Part shown: piece after piece, positions 17,888 through 26,627 of the stretch
Layout of the letters: each line of letters starts with the position of its first letter
Position numbering within the stretch: the first letter of the stretch is position 1
NCBI GenBank assembly: GCA_011772205.1
Contig: WVZY01000008.1
Location: 204,690-268,689 of the forward strand
DNA: 64,000 nt
Source of the DNA: Candidatus Latescibacterota bacterium
GTDB lineage: Bacteria > Krumholzibacteriota > Krumholzibacteriia > WVZY01
Direction: 5' to 3'
Program-made: the position numbers and the translations under genes
The notes under the pieces: model-generated
Told to the model about the DNA's origin: nothing
The model's input: the letters and a program-made list of their open reading frames with translations, nothing else
The model's database searches: none

Positions 17888-18919
17888 CTACGTTTCATAC
17901 AGCCAGCAGCTCACCTGATGCCCCCTCGATATTTCTTTCAGGACCGGTTCTTCCTGCTGGCAAATCGGCTTCGCGTGCGGGCAGCGCGTATGAAACGGGC
18001 ATCCGGGCGGAACCTGCGCCGGGCTGGGCACATCACCCTGAAGGATGATTCGCTCGCTTTTCTTGGCTGGATCGAGGCTTGGGATCGCACTGAGGAGCGC
18101 CTCTGAATAGGGGTGCATGGCCCCCGAGTATAAACGCCCGCTATCCGTAATCTCTACGATTTTACCAAGATACATCACTGCCACTCGATCGCTGATGTAT
18201 TCCACAACCCCAAGATCGTGAGCGATAAACAGATACGTGAGACCGAGGTCGTTTTGCAGATCCTTCAAGAGGTTTATGATCTGGGCTTGAATCGATACGT
18301 CGAGCGCACTCACAGGCTCGTCGGCAATAACAAGATCGGGGCTCACCGCCAGGGCCCTTGCAATGCCGATCCGCTGTCTCTGCCCACCGGAGAATTCATG
18401 GGGATACCGGTTCATGTGTTCTGCAGGAATCCCTACGCGGTCGAGCAGCTCCACGACTCGATCCCGGATTCCTCCACCTTTTGCGAGCTTATGAATCTTG
18501 ATTGCCTCCGATATCATGCTTCCCACGGTCAGGCGAGGGTTGAGAGAGCCGAAAGGATCCTGAAAGATGATCTGCATCCGCCTTCTGAGTTTCCGCAACT
18601 CTCTGTTATTCAATGAAAAAACGGGGATCTCTTCGAAGGAGACTTCCCCTTCCGTCGCATCGATGAGACGAAGAATGACACGCGCAAGCGTCGTCTTGCC
18701 ACATCCGGATTCACCGACCAGACCCAGTGTCTCCCCCCGGCGGATTTCGAAACTGACGCCATCAACAGCCTTGACGTGACCGACGATCCTGGAGAAGAAG
18801 CCTTTCCGAATGGAAAAGTATTTTTTCAATCCCTCCACTCTGAGAAGCGTTCCATCGCTGCTGGAATGGGGAGGATCGACAACCTGAATTCTTTCGTGCT
18901 CGCGCGAATGATCACTCAT
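17888..18919 (-). CDS. oppF: Oligopeptide ABC transporter ATP-binding protein OppF/DppF
   Basis: This 343-aa ATPase powers the peptide importer with OppD. It has Walker A ([13 protein letters not shown]), signature [14 protein letters not shown], Walker B ([12 protein letters not shown]) and the C-terminal oligopeptide/dipeptide domain with conserved cysteines ([15 protein letters not shown] and a later SCW). I start it at the ATG at 18919, which overlaps the oppD stop and has GAAGG 6 bases upstream; the longer frame would only read through oppD. It is last in the run and is followed by a palindrome and then an unrelated promoter. Confidence 0.93.
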   Translation of the reverse strand: MSDHSREHERIQVVDPPHSSSDGTLLRVEGLKKYFSIRKGFFSRIVGHVKAVDGVSFEIRRGETLGLVGESGCGKTTLARVILRLIDATEGEVSFEEIPVFSLNNRELRKLRRRMQIIFQDPFGSLNPRLTVGSMISEAIKIHKLAKGGGIRDRVVELLDRVGIPAEHMNRYPHEFSGGQRQRIGIARALAVSPDLVIADEPVSALDVSIQAQIINLLKDLQNDLGLTYLFIAHDLGVVEYISDRVAVMYLGKIVEITDSGRLYSGAMHPYSEALLSAIPSLDPAKKSERIILQGDVPSPAQVPPGCPFHTRCPHAKPICQQEEPVLKEISRGHQVSCWLYET

Positions 18920-19895
18920 CGATATCCTTCCAGCATTTAACCATGTGGCCCCTGGAGATTTCGCGCACCTCAACCGGCTCGTTGTAGCATCGGTTTTCTG
19001 CGTACTTGCAGCGGTCCGAGAAACGGCAACCGACCGGATAATCCAGGGCATCCGGGACCCTTCCCGGAATCACCTTCAGTTTTTCTTTTCTTTTTGCCAA
19101 GCGGGGAATCGAAGCCTTGAGACCGAGCGTATATGGATGCCTCGGATCGTGGAAAATCTCGGTCACGGTTCCCTCCTCCATGATCTTCCCCGCGTACATA
19201 ACCACTACCCTGTTCGCCGTCTCAGCAATCACTCCCAGGTCATGGGTGATCATCAGGATGGCCATGTTGAATCGCTCTTGGAGCGAGCGGAGCAGGTCGA
19301 GAATCTGCGCTTGAATCGTTACATCCAGCGCCGTCGTGGGTTCGTCGGCGATCAGCAACCTCGGACTGCAAGAAAGCGCCATCGCAATCATGGCGCGCTG
19401 GCGCATGCCACCGCTCAACTGGTGCGGGTAAGACTTTGCGAAGGACTTCGGATCAGGGATCTTCACTAGGTCCAGCATTTCGAGCGTCCTCACCTCAGCC
19501 TCCTTCTTGCTGACCTTTTGGTGGAGAAGCACGGCTTCTTCTATCTGATAACCGCAAGTCAAAACTGGATTTAGGCTTGTCATAGGCTCCTGAAAAATCA
19601 TCGAGATCTCGTTCCCGCGGATTTTCCTCATTTCCCGATCACTGAATTTTAGCAGGTCCTTCCCTTGAAAGAGGATGCTCCCACCGTTGATTTTACCCGG
19701 TGGATCCTGAATCAGTCGCATGATGCACAGCGCGGTGACCGTTTTCCCGCAGCCGCTTTCCCCGACGAGGCCGAGTGTCTCCCCTGGATAGATGGAAAAA
19801 CCAACCCCATCGAGGGCTCGGGCCAATCCCTCTTCCATCCGGAAGCTGCAACTCAAATCTCTTATTTCGAGCAGGCTTTCCAAGTCCTTATCCAT
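18912..19895 (-). CDS. oppD: Oligopeptide ABC transporter ATP-binding protein OppD/DppD
   Basis: This 327-aa ATPase has Walker A ([12 protein letters not shown]), signature [14 protein letters not shown], Walker B ([12 protein letters not shown]) and a C-terminal cysteine-bearing domain ([15 protein letters not shown], then KCW). The ATG at 19895 begins [15 protein letters not shown], the normal family start, but has no ribosome binding site. A TTG at 19955, next to AAGAGG, would add 20 residues. A promoter-like sequence falls inside that extension, which would make the ATG message nearly leaderless. Pairs with OppF below. Confidence 0.92.
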   Translation of the reverse strand: MDKDLESLLEIRDLSCSFRMEEGLARALDGVGFSIYPGETLGLVGESGCGKTVTALCIMRLIQDPPGKINGGSILFQGKDLLKFSDREMRKIRGNEISMIFQEPMTSLNPVLTCGYQIEEAVLLHQKVSKKEAEVRTLEMLDLVKIPDPKSFAKSYPHQLSGGMRQRAMIAMALSCSPRLLIADEPTTALDVTIQAQILDLLRSLQERFNMAILMITHDLGVIAETANRVVVMYAGKIMEEGTVTEIFHDPRHPYTLGLKASIPRLAKRKEKLKVIPGRVPDALDYPVGCRFSDRCKYAENRCYNEPVEVREISRGHMVKCWKDIDE

Positions 19896-19907
19896 AGATA
19901 AGTTAGC

Positions 19908-19937
19908 ACTATATCGCCGGTTAGGACGCAGGGTCAA
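19908..19937 (-). promoter_or_regulatory. Candidate internal promoter just before oppD
   Basis: On the minus strand TTGACC (complement of 19932-19937), 18 bases, TATAGT (complement of 19908-19913). The -10 box ends 12 bases before the oppD ATG, so a transcript starting at the usual distance would have a leader of only about five bases. Confidence 0.45.
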
Positions 19938-19956
19938 GCAAAATCGCGGTGCCAAT

Positions 19957-20024
19957 GCCTCTTATGCCAGCAACGGATCTATTGTTTGGCGGCCCCCATA
20001 CCGGCAACGGATCTATTGTTTTGC
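19957..20024 (-). repeat. Imperfect 34-bp tandem repeat, two units, between oppC and oppD
   Basis: Two adjoining 34-base units agree at 27 positions and share an exact 18-base core (GCAACGGATCTATTGTTT at 19970-19987 and 20004-20021, plus strand). They fill most of the gap between the two genes. The downstream unit ends in AAGAGG, next to the alternative TTG start of oppD. I do not recognise the element; a local duplication of a leader or a small regulatory repeat are the simplest readings. Confidence 0.7.
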
Positions 20025-20067
20025 AGGCAAGCTTCATACCATTAGCACCTGGCAGGACCATCGCCTA

Positions 20068-21168
20068 TCACACCGGAGTTCGGACATCCATTGCATCCCG
20101 CAATCCATCACCCAGGAGATTGCAGGCAATTACTGCGGCGACGATTGCTATGGCCGGAAAAGCGGCAACCCACCAGGCGCTGAGCAGGACTTCTCTGCCC
20201 TCGAACACCATGGCCCCCCAGCTCGGGGCAGGGGGCTGAATCCCGAGACCCAGGAACGAAAGCGAGGATTCGAGAAGAATAACGCCTCCGATTCTGAGCG
20301 TGGCCGCCACGATCACGGGGCCCAGGGAATTCGGAATGAGATGTTTGTATATGATTCGCACCCGCCCCAGACCGGCCGCCCGCGCCGCCTCAATGAATTT
20401 CGTCTGCTTGAGCGACTGGACTTCCGTCCGCACCAATCGTGCAATTCCCATCCATGCCGTCGCCGCGATGACTGCAATAATGAGTGTAAATGAATTCGAA
20501 AACAGTGCTACCAGCGTTAATACGATGAGGAGCCTGGGGAACGCCAGAAGTCCATCGACGACACGCATCGAGAGCCCATCGATCCATCCGCCAACATATC
20601 CAGACACCGCCCCAATTCCCGTGCCGAGAAGAGCGGCTAAGATCACCGCGATTACTCCGATCGAGAGCGACACTCTCGCTCCATACAACACCCGGGAAAG
20701 GATATCCCGGCCGAACTTGTCCGTCCCCATCGGGTGTCCCAGCGATGGAGGCATATACCGTTCCAAAACCGGCTCCGGCTGCTCCAAAGGATCGTACATC
20801 GACAATAGCGGTGCAAGAATCGCTGAACACAAGATAGCCAGCAGAAGCACGAATCCCACAACGCCCATTTTGTTTGCCCGGAATCTCTTGGAGAACGCGC
20901 CATGTCGGGCTCCGGATCTTATGGATTCCAGCCGCGAAACGCCTGCACCTGCCGCGTATATTACAAGCAGCCCGCCGAAAACGACGATGAGTTCTGCCCG
21001 CTCTCCCGCACTCCCTTCATGCCAGATCTGTGAGATGTTCCCCGACTTCAGGATCAGAACGAATCCGTATGCATAGAAAAACAGAGTAAAAAGGAGCGAG
21101 AGTCCATGTCTCGTTGGGGCCGAACAACCTGGGATCCAGCGGAAGAATTCTACTCTACTATGCTTCAT
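20068..21168 (-). CDS. oppC: Oligopeptide ABC transporter permease OppC/DppC, with extra N-terminal helices
   Basis: This 366-aa permease contains the usual OppC region from about residue 95 on (FSKRFRANKMGVVGFVLLLAIL, PSLGHPMGTDKFGRDILSRV, and the EAA-type loop EAARAAGLGRVRIIYKHLIP). It is about 70 residues longer than typical because two hydrophobic segments (LSLLFTLFFYAYGFVLIL and AELIVVFGGLLVIYAAGAGV) precede that region. The ATG at 21168 has GGAG 7 bases upstream; earlier codons in the frame overlap oppB. It lies 34 bases after oppB. The extra helices might tether or regulate the permease; that is not shown. Confidence 0.9.
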   Translation of the reverse strand: MKHSRVEFFRWIPGCSAPTRHGLSLLFTLFFYAYGFVLILKSGNISQIWHEGSAGERAELIVVFGGLLVIYAAGAGVSRLESIRSGARHGAFSKRFRANKMGVVGFVLLLAILCSAILAPLLSMYDPLEQPEPVLERYMPPSLGHPMGTDKFGRDILSRVLYGARVSLSIGVIAVILAALLGTGIGAVSGYVGGWIDGLSMRVVDGLLAFPRLLIVLTLVALFSNSFTLIIAVIAATAWMGIARLVRTEVQSLKQTKFIEAARAAGLGRVRIIYKHLIPNSLGPVIVAATLRIGGVILLESSLSFLGLGIQPPAPSWGAMVFEGREVLLSAWWVAAFPAIAIVAAVIACNLLGDGLRDAMDVRTPV

Positions 21169-21202
21169 CTTGCGGCTCCGGAGCCAGATGCCGGTGATCG
21201 TT

Positions 21203-22192
21203 TCACTGATCCCGGCGATCACCCATATAGGCAAGCTTAATGCGTGGGTCAGCCAGCGCACAGGCCACATCCGCGAGGAGATTTCCCGCAATGACCATGC
21301 AGGCTCCAATGAAATTCGCGGCCAGAACAACGGGATAATCCCTGGCAAAAATCGAATCCACCATCAGTGATCCCATCCCCGGCCACGCGAACACCTTCTC
21401 TACGATGACGGATCCACCGAGCAAGAACGGGAAAGAAAGGCCGACCACCGTCAGAACTGGAGGAAGCGCGTTTTTGAAAGCGTGCAGCCAGAAAACCCTC
21501 TTCTCATCGAGCCCTTTTGCGCGGGCCGTTCGGATATATTCCTGGCCAATCGCGTCCAGCACGCTGCCCCGCATATACCTCGCCAAGCCAGCGGCGCTCC
21601 CGAAACCCAGAACGAATACGGGTAGAATCAAATGCGTCAACCGGTCTCCCGCCTGGCTCAACAAGCCGGTCGGCAGGGCGTGTATTGAAGACATCCCGCT
21701 CGAAGGGAGAAACTGGAACTTCAGCGAGAAGAAAGTAATCAGCAAATAGGCGAGATAGAACGTGGGCACCGAGTACAGGATCAGAAAAGAGAAGGAGAGC
21801 GCTTTGTCCCTGAGACTATAGCGTCGCGCAGCGGCAAGCATTCCCAAGGCGAGACCCAAAATTACTTCGATTATAAGCGCCAGGACAGTCAACTGAAGCG
21901 TCCGGGGAATGGCTTCCCACAGCATTGCAGACACAGGGCGGTGCTCCGAAATGCTCACGCCGAAATCTCCGCGAACAAAACTCCAAACCCACTGGATATA
22001 CTGCACGGGAAGCGGCCTGTCCAAGCCGAGCTGATCACGGACGGACACCATGACTCTGGGATCGATATCAGGGCTGAAATATCGGTTGAGAGGATCCCCT
22101 GGCGCAAACCGGAGAATAAAAAAGGTAGCAGTGATCGTGATGAAAACCAAAAGGGTGGCGTAAAGCGTGCGTCGAATGAGAAACAGTACCAT
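21203..22192 (-). CDS. oppB: Oligopeptide ABC transporter permease OppB/DppB
   Basis: This 329-aa inner-membrane permease begins MVLFLIRRTLYATLLVFI and continues with FILRFAPGDPLNRYF, the family's first helix plus PGDP motif. The central binding-protein-dependent transport domain includes GSVLDAIGQEYIRTARAKGL, the EAA loop that docks on the ATPases, and four further helices. It starts 25 bases after gcvPB, so glycine-cleavage and peptide-import genes are probably co-transcribed. No substrate-binding protein is present in this block. Confidence 0.93.
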   Translation of the reverse strand: MVLFLIRRTLYATLLVFITITATFFILRFAPGDPLNRYFSPDIDPRVMVSVRDQLGLDRPLPVQYIQWVWSFVRGDFGVSISEHRPVSAMLWEAIPRTLQLTVLALIIEVILGLALGMLAAARRYSLRDKALSFSFLILYSVPTFYLAYLLITFFSLKFQFLPSSGMSSIHALPTGLLSQAGDRLTHLILPVFVLGFGSAAGLARYMRGSVLDAIGQEYIRTARAKGLDEKRVFWLHAFKNALPPVLTVVGLSFPFLLGGSVIVEKVFAWPGMGSLMVDSIFARDYPVVLAANFIGACMVIAGNLLADVACALADPRIKLAYMGDRRDQ

Positions 22193-22217
22193 TCGAAACC
22201 TGGATGTTCACGAATTA

Positions 22218-23654
22218 TTATTCGTAGGGCTCAGCCAGCACCGGACGGCGGTTTGCCGTGATTTCATCCAGTCGCCCCACAGGGCATTCATGAGGGGCTT
22301 CCCTCAATAGTTCCGGCTGTTCGACAGCCTCTCTGGCGATCTGTTTCATGACGGCGATAAACCGGTCCAGCGTCTCCTTGCTCTCGGTTTCAGTCGGCTC
22401 GATCATCAAAGCCTCAGAGACCACCAGGGGGAAATAAATCGTTGGCGCGTGGAAGCCGAAGTCGAGCAATCGCTTGGCGATATCAAGGGTTCGGATTCCA
22501 TGCTTTTTATAAGACTCCCCGGAAGCGACGAATTCGTGCATGCACCGCTCACCGTAGGGGATCGGAAATGTGTCCGCAAGAGCTTTGGCCAGATAATTCG
22601 CGTTTAGATTCGCCACGGCACTGACTCTGCGAAGCCCTTCGGCTCCGAGACGCTCGATGTAGACGAGGGCGCGGAGGTAAACGGCGAAGTTTCCATAGAA
22701 CGAATGGATCGCGCCAACAGCGTCGGTGTTGTCATAAGAAAAACGATAATTTCCATCTTCGAACGTTACCCTGGGATTCGGGAGATAGCGTTCGAGCGCT
22801 GCTTTAACGCACAGAGGGCCCGAACCCGGGCCACCTCCCCCGTGCGGTGTGGAGAATGTTTTGTGCAGGTTGAGATGCATCATGTCGAAACCCATGTCCC
22901 CGGGCCTCGCATGCCCCAGAATCGCATTGAGGTTCGCCCCGTCGAGATAACACAGAGCGCCAGCTTTGTGCGTGATTTCTATTATCCTATCGATCCGACT
23001 CTCGAAGATACCGAGCGTGTTCGGGACGGTGAGCATCAAGACGGCCGTCTTCTCGTCGAGCGCTTCAGCGAGAGCATCGATATCCACTTCACCATCATCT
23101 CCCGATCGGATCGTCCGGGATTCGAATCCAGCCGTGTAGACGCTTGCGGGATTCGTCCCGTGGGCGGTATCGGGCACCAAGACCTTCGTGCGGCTCTCCT
23201 TCCGGTCGTCGAAGTGCTTCCTTGCAACGAACATCCCCAAGAGCTCACCTTGGGCACCGGCAGCGCTTTGAAGGGAGACGGCCTCCATGCCGGTGATTGC
23301 CGACAGCTTGTTTTCCAGCACGTGAATGACTTCCAGGGCACCCTGCAAGTCTTCGCACGACTGCTCGGGATGAAGCCCTGAGAATCCTTTCATAGCTGCC
23401 ACGTCTTCGTTCACCTTTGGGTTGTATTTCATCGTGCAGCTTCCCAAAGGGTAGAGATCTCTATCGACGTGATGATTGAGTGTGGACAGTGCAACAAAGT
23501 GACGGACGACTTGCGGTTCGCTGACTTCAGGAAGCCCAACGCCCCCTTTTCTCCTGTATTCTTCAGGAATAGACTCGGGTATCGCAATCGGCTTGTTGGA
23601 AAAACGATAGCCTTTCCTTCCCTTCTCACTCTTGACGAATATTGTCTTTACCAT
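22218..23654 (-). CDS. gcvPB: Glycine dehydrogenase (decarboxylating) subunit 2
   Basis: This 478-aa subunit carries the pyridoxal-phosphate site of the P protein: it decarboxylates glycine and passes the aminomethyl group to lipoyl-GcvH. The Schiff-base lysine is in NLHKTFSTPHGGGGPGSGP, about residue 264. LYPLGSCTMKYNPKVNE near the N-terminus is another P-protein hallmark. I start it at the ATG at 23654 (MVKTIFVKSEKGRKGY), 14 bases after the gcvPA stop, since the longer frame only overlaps gcvPA. Split P proteins of about 450 and 480 aa are usual outside Proteobacteria. Confidence 0.95.
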   Translation of the reverse strand: MVKTIFVKSEKGRKGYRFSNKPIAIPESIPEEYRRKGGVGLPEVSEPQVVRHFVALSTLNHHVDRDLYPLGSCTMKYNPKVNEDVAAMKGFSGLHPEQSCEDLQGALEVIHVLENKLSAITGMEAVSLQSAAGAQGELLGMFVARKHFDDRKESRTKVLVPDTAHGTNPASVYTAGFESRTIRSGDDGEVDIDALAEALDEKTAVLMLTVPNTLGIFESRIDRIIEITHKAGALCYLDGANLNAILGHARPGDMGFDMMHLNLHKTFSTPHGGGGPGSGPLCVKAALERYLPNPRVTFEDGNYRFSYDNTDAVGAIHSFYGNFAVYLRALVYIERLGAEGLRRVSAVANLNANYLAKALADTFPIPYGERCMHEFVASGESYKKHGIRTLDIAKRLLDFGFHAPTIYFPLVVSEALMIEPTETESKETLDRFIAVMKQIAREAVEQPELLREAPHECPVGRLDEITANRRPVLAEPYE

Positions 23655-23668
23655 CTCCCGAAATCTCC

Positions 23669-25012
23669 TCAGCCTTTTTTCAAAAACGCGCAATATGCTT
23701 CCAGCTCTGAATCCGTTCTCTTCTCCGTGAGCGCGACCAGCAGGCAGTTCTTCGCCCAATCACCGAAGTAGCTGCCAAGAGGGATCCCGGCGAGAATCCC
23801 TGATTCCTTCATCCTGGCCGCAACGTGCTCAGCATCCACAGGGCACTCCACCACAAATTCTCGGAAAAATGGACCTTCGAATTTGATCGAATAACCCGGG
23901 CATGCGGAAATCATTTCCGCAAGGCCATGCGCCTTTTGGTAGCATATCGCGGCTTTTTGCTGAAATCCTTCTTCACCGATAACGGAGAGATGGATCGTCG
24001 CTCGAAGAGCGAGCATACCCTGGTTCGTGCATATGTTGGAAGTCGCTTTCTCGCGCCGGATATGTTGCTCTCTGGTTTGGAGCGTGAGAACGTAGGCGTC
24101 CTTGCCGGAGACATCTTTGGTGCGACTTACGATTCGACCGGGCATATTTCGTATGAAATCTTGCTTCGAAGCGATGAATCCCAGCAATGGACCTCCGCAG
24201 CTTGGGGGGCTGCCCAGACATTGTCCTTCACCTGCGGCAATGTCTGCGCCATAGTCTCCCGGTGGGCGAAAAAGGGATAATGATATCGGATCGACTACCG
24301 AAATGAGAAGCGATCCGGCTGATTCCATCATCTCGCGAACTTCCCAGGGTTTTTCAAGGACGCCAAAATAATTTGGGGTCTGCACCACAACAGCTGCAAC
24401 GCTGATATCCAGAGACCGATTCAACGCTTCCGCTTCGATTTGTCCCGTCTCGGAAAAAGGAAACGATACGAGCTTCAGGCTCTTCCCCCAACAATAGGTC
24501 TTCAGCACTTCGCGATAACGGGGATTCACACTGTCGGGGACCAGGATCGTGTTCCTTCCGGTGATCTTGGCTGCCATCAGCGCCGCTTCAGCGAGCGCCG
24601 TGGCGCCGTCGTACATGGACGCGTTGGCAACGGGAAGACCGACCATTCTCGAAATCAGTGTCTGAAACTCGAAGATCATCTGGAGAGTTCCCTGGCTGAC
24701 CTCCGGTTGATATGGAGTGTAAGCGGTGTAAAATTCCGGTCGGCCTGCGAGATGGTCAACCACAGAAGGGATCTCGTGGTCGTAGATACCCCCACCGAGA
24801 AAACTCGCATAGCTAGAAGCTGGTTCATTCTTTGCACTCAAGCCATCGAAATAGCGCAGCGTGTCGCTTTCCGTTTTACCCTCATCAATCGGGAGGGATT
24901 CCTTGACCAGGTATTGCGCGGGGATTCTTTCGAACAGCTCTTTCTCCGAACGCATCCCCAAGAAAGCGAGCATTTGTTTGATTTCGTCCTCAGAGTGATA
25001 AATGTACGGCAT
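23669..25012 (-). CDS. gcvPA: Glycine dehydrogenase (decarboxylating) subunit 1
   Basis: This 447-aa subunit is the non-lysine half of the split P protein and pairs with GcvPB as an alpha2-beta2 enzyme. The start MPYIYHSEDEIKQMLAFLG, the SFLGGGIYDHEIPSVVDHL block and TAYTPYQPEVSQGTLQMIFE are strongly conserved. The C-terminal half includes ALRATIHLSVIGEEGF. It lies 16 bases after gcvH and 14 before gcvPB in the order T-H-PA-PB. Confidence 0.95.
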   Translation of the reverse strand: MPYIYHSEDEIKQMLAFLGMRSEKELFERIPAQYLVKESLPIDEGKTESDTLRYFDGLSAKNEPASSYASFLGGGIYDHEIPSVVDHLAGRPEFYTAYTPYQPEVSQGTLQMIFEFQTLISRMVGLPVANASMYDGATALAEAALMAAKITGRNTILVPDSVNPRYREVLKTYCWGKSLKLVSFPFSETGQIEAEALNRSLDISVAAVVVQTPNYFGVLEKPWEVREMMESAGSLLISVVDPISLSLFRPPGDYGADIAAGEGQCLGSPPSCGGPLLGFIASKQDFIRNMPGRIVSRTKDVSGKDAYVLTLQTREQHIRREKATSNICTNQGMLALRATIHLSVIGEEGFQQKAAICYQKAHGLAEMISACPGYSIKFEGPFFREFVVECPVDAEHVAARMKESGILAGIPLGSYFGDWAKNCLLVALTEKRTDSELEAYCAFLKKG

Positions 25013-25028
25013 CGCTGCTTCCTATTCG

Positions 25029-25415
25029 CTACTCTTTCCCTATCATCTCCTGGTATTCCTCGTGGCTCATTAGCTTCTCTAGCTCGGAAGGGTCCGACAT
25101 TTCCACTTTTATGAACCACCCCTCTCCATACGGGCTCTGGTTGGTCAGCTCCGGCTCATCCTCCAGCTTCTTGTTGACTTCTTTGACAGCTCCAGATATG
25201 GGGGCATAAAGATCGGCAACCGTTTTGACGGCCTCTATCGTACCCATCGGTTCCATGAACTTAACCTCTGTTCCCTCTTCCGGAAGCTCGATATACACGA
25301 TGTCACCCAGCTCTCCAGCGGCATACTCGGTGATACCCACCGTCGCCATTTTGTCCGAACCTTCCGCTGCTACCCACTCGTGCTCCTTGCTGAAGCGCAT
25401 CTTATCGACATCCAT
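25029..25415 (-). CDS. gcvH: Glycine cleavage system H protein
   Basis: This 128-aa lipoyl carrier shuttles the aminomethyl group between the P and T proteins. The lipoylated lysine lies in GTIEAVKTVADLYAP, and the N-terminus MDVDKMRFSKEHEWV and the C-terminal PYGEGWFIKVEM stretch are standard. AAGGAG lies 7 bases before the ATG. It follows gcvT by 17 bases. No lipoate ligase or L protein gene is in the window. Confidence 0.96.
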   Translation of the reverse strand: MDVDKMRFSKEHEWVAAEGSDKMATVGITEYAAGELGDIVYIELPEEGTEVKFMEPMGTIEAVKTVADLYAPISGAVKEVNKKLEDEPELTNQSPYGEGWFIKVEMSDPSELEKLMSHEEYQEMIGKE

Positions 25416-25432
25416 CGACAGACTCCTTTCCT

Positions 25433-26557
25433 TTACTTCGCCCGACTCTTATAGAACGGCAGAGGGGTTCTACGCGCTTCCACCCGCTTTCCCCTGATCT
25501 CCACCTCGAACCGATCCCCTTTTTTGGCTTCCTTGGTTTCAACGAACGCCATGCAAAGACTCTTCTTGAGGGTTGGTGAAAAACTGCCACTCGTTACGTT
25601 GCCGACCACTTTATTTCCTGCTGAGACAGCATATCCCTGCCGGCCAATCGATCTCCCCGCGAGTTCGAGCCCTATTAGCGTCTTTGTGGGTCCCAGCTTT
25701 TTTTCTTCTTTGAGTGCTTCTTTGCCGACAAAATACGGTTTGCGGATTTTCACAGTCCACCCGAGACCAGCCTGATAGGGCGTCGTTTTGTCATCCAGCT
25801 CCCGCCCGTACAAACAAAAGGACGCCTCGAAACGGAGGGTATCCCTTGCGGCTAAACCCGCCGGAGCGATCCCAAAAGGCTTTCCTGCACTGGTGATCGC
25901 ATCCCAAAACGCGGGAGCCATCTCAGGAGGCACAAATACTTCAAAACCGAGTTCGCCCGTGTATCCCGTCCGCGAAACGATGATGTTGGCACCATTGTAA
26001 GAAAAGCAGAAGTGCCGGTAGTATGGTATGCTGTTCAGCTTTTGCCTAACAGGGACAAATATCGGGCACGCTTCGAGGACCTCGCGGGCAAAGGGTCCCT
26101 GCACCGCGAGAAGCGCATATGCATCGCTGATGTCCTCGACCTGGGCTTTGGAGATCCGGTGGGATTGGATATGCTCGAAATCTTTCTCCCTGTTTGCGGC
26201 GTTCACGACGAGCAGGAATTTATCTTCCTCGATCACAGAGACAAGCAGATCGTCCACGATGGTTCCGTTTGGGCGACACATCACCGTGTACTGGACGCCA
26301 CCCGGATCCAGCTTCGAACAATCATTCGTGATAACAGTGTTGACGAACTCTCTCGCAGGCCGTCCTGAAATCAATATCTCGCCCATGTGACTGACGTCGA
26401 AGATCCCTACTTTTTCACGGACCACACGATGTTCGTCGAGAATACTCGAATATCTTACCGGCATCAAAAATCCTGCAAACGGAACCATCTTCGCGCCGAG
26501 CGATTCATGAACAGCAGCTAAAGGCGTCTTCTTCAGCTCGCCGGTATATTCCGCCAT
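25433..26557 (-). CDS. gcvT: Aminomethyltransferase (glycine cleavage T protein)
   Basis: This 374-aa enzyme transfers the methylene group from aminomethyl-GcvH to tetrahydrofolate, releasing ammonia. FAGFLMPVRYSSILDEH near the start, VGIFDVSHMGEI with the folate-site Asp, and VSRTGYTGELGFEV are family hallmarks. The C-terminal barrel includes SIGRQGYAVSAGNKVVGNVTSGSFSPTL. It opens the gcvT-H-PA-PB run, 70 bases after uvrA. I see no glycine riboswitch in that short gap. Confidence 0.95.
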   Translation of the reverse strand: MAEYTGELKKTPLAAVHESLGAKMVPFAGFLMPVRYSSILDEHRVVREKVGIFDVSHMGEILISGRPAREFVNTVITNDCSKLDPGGVQYTVMCRPNGTIVDDLLVSVIEEDKFLLVVNAANREKDFEHIQSHRISKAQVEDISDAYALLAVQGPFAREVLEACPIFVPVRQKLNSIPYYRHFCFSYNGANIIVSRTGYTGELGFEVFVPPEMAPAFWDAITSAGKPFGIAPAGLAARDTLRFEASFCLYGRELDDKTTPYQAGLGWTVKIRKPYFVGKEALKEEKKLGPTKTLIGLELAGRSIGRQGYAVSAGNKVVGNVTSGSFSPTLKKSLCMAFVETKEAKKGDRFEVEIRGKRVEARRTPLPFYKSRAK

Positions 26558-26577
26558 CAGTGCCCCCCTGTTTGCCT

Positions 26578-26621
26578 ATGAGATGCAGTCCCCGTTGCTG
26601 CATTGCAGCTACGCATCTCAT
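26578..26621 (-). repeat. Nested inverted repeat between uvrA and gcvT
   Basis: The outer arms ATGAGATGC (26578-26586) and GCATCTCAT (26613-26621) pair perfectly over 9 bases, and an inner GCTGCA/TGCAGC pair lies within. No T-run follows on the minus strand, so it does not look like an intrinsic terminator. It is placed to act between the uvrA stop and the gcvT start. Confidence 0.5.
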
Positions 26622-26627
26622 GCACGA

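Noticed and set aside
26558..26627. Glycine riboswitch before gcvT
   Set aside because: The gap is only 70 bases, too short for a tandem glycine aptamer, and the expected conserved core bases are not seen.
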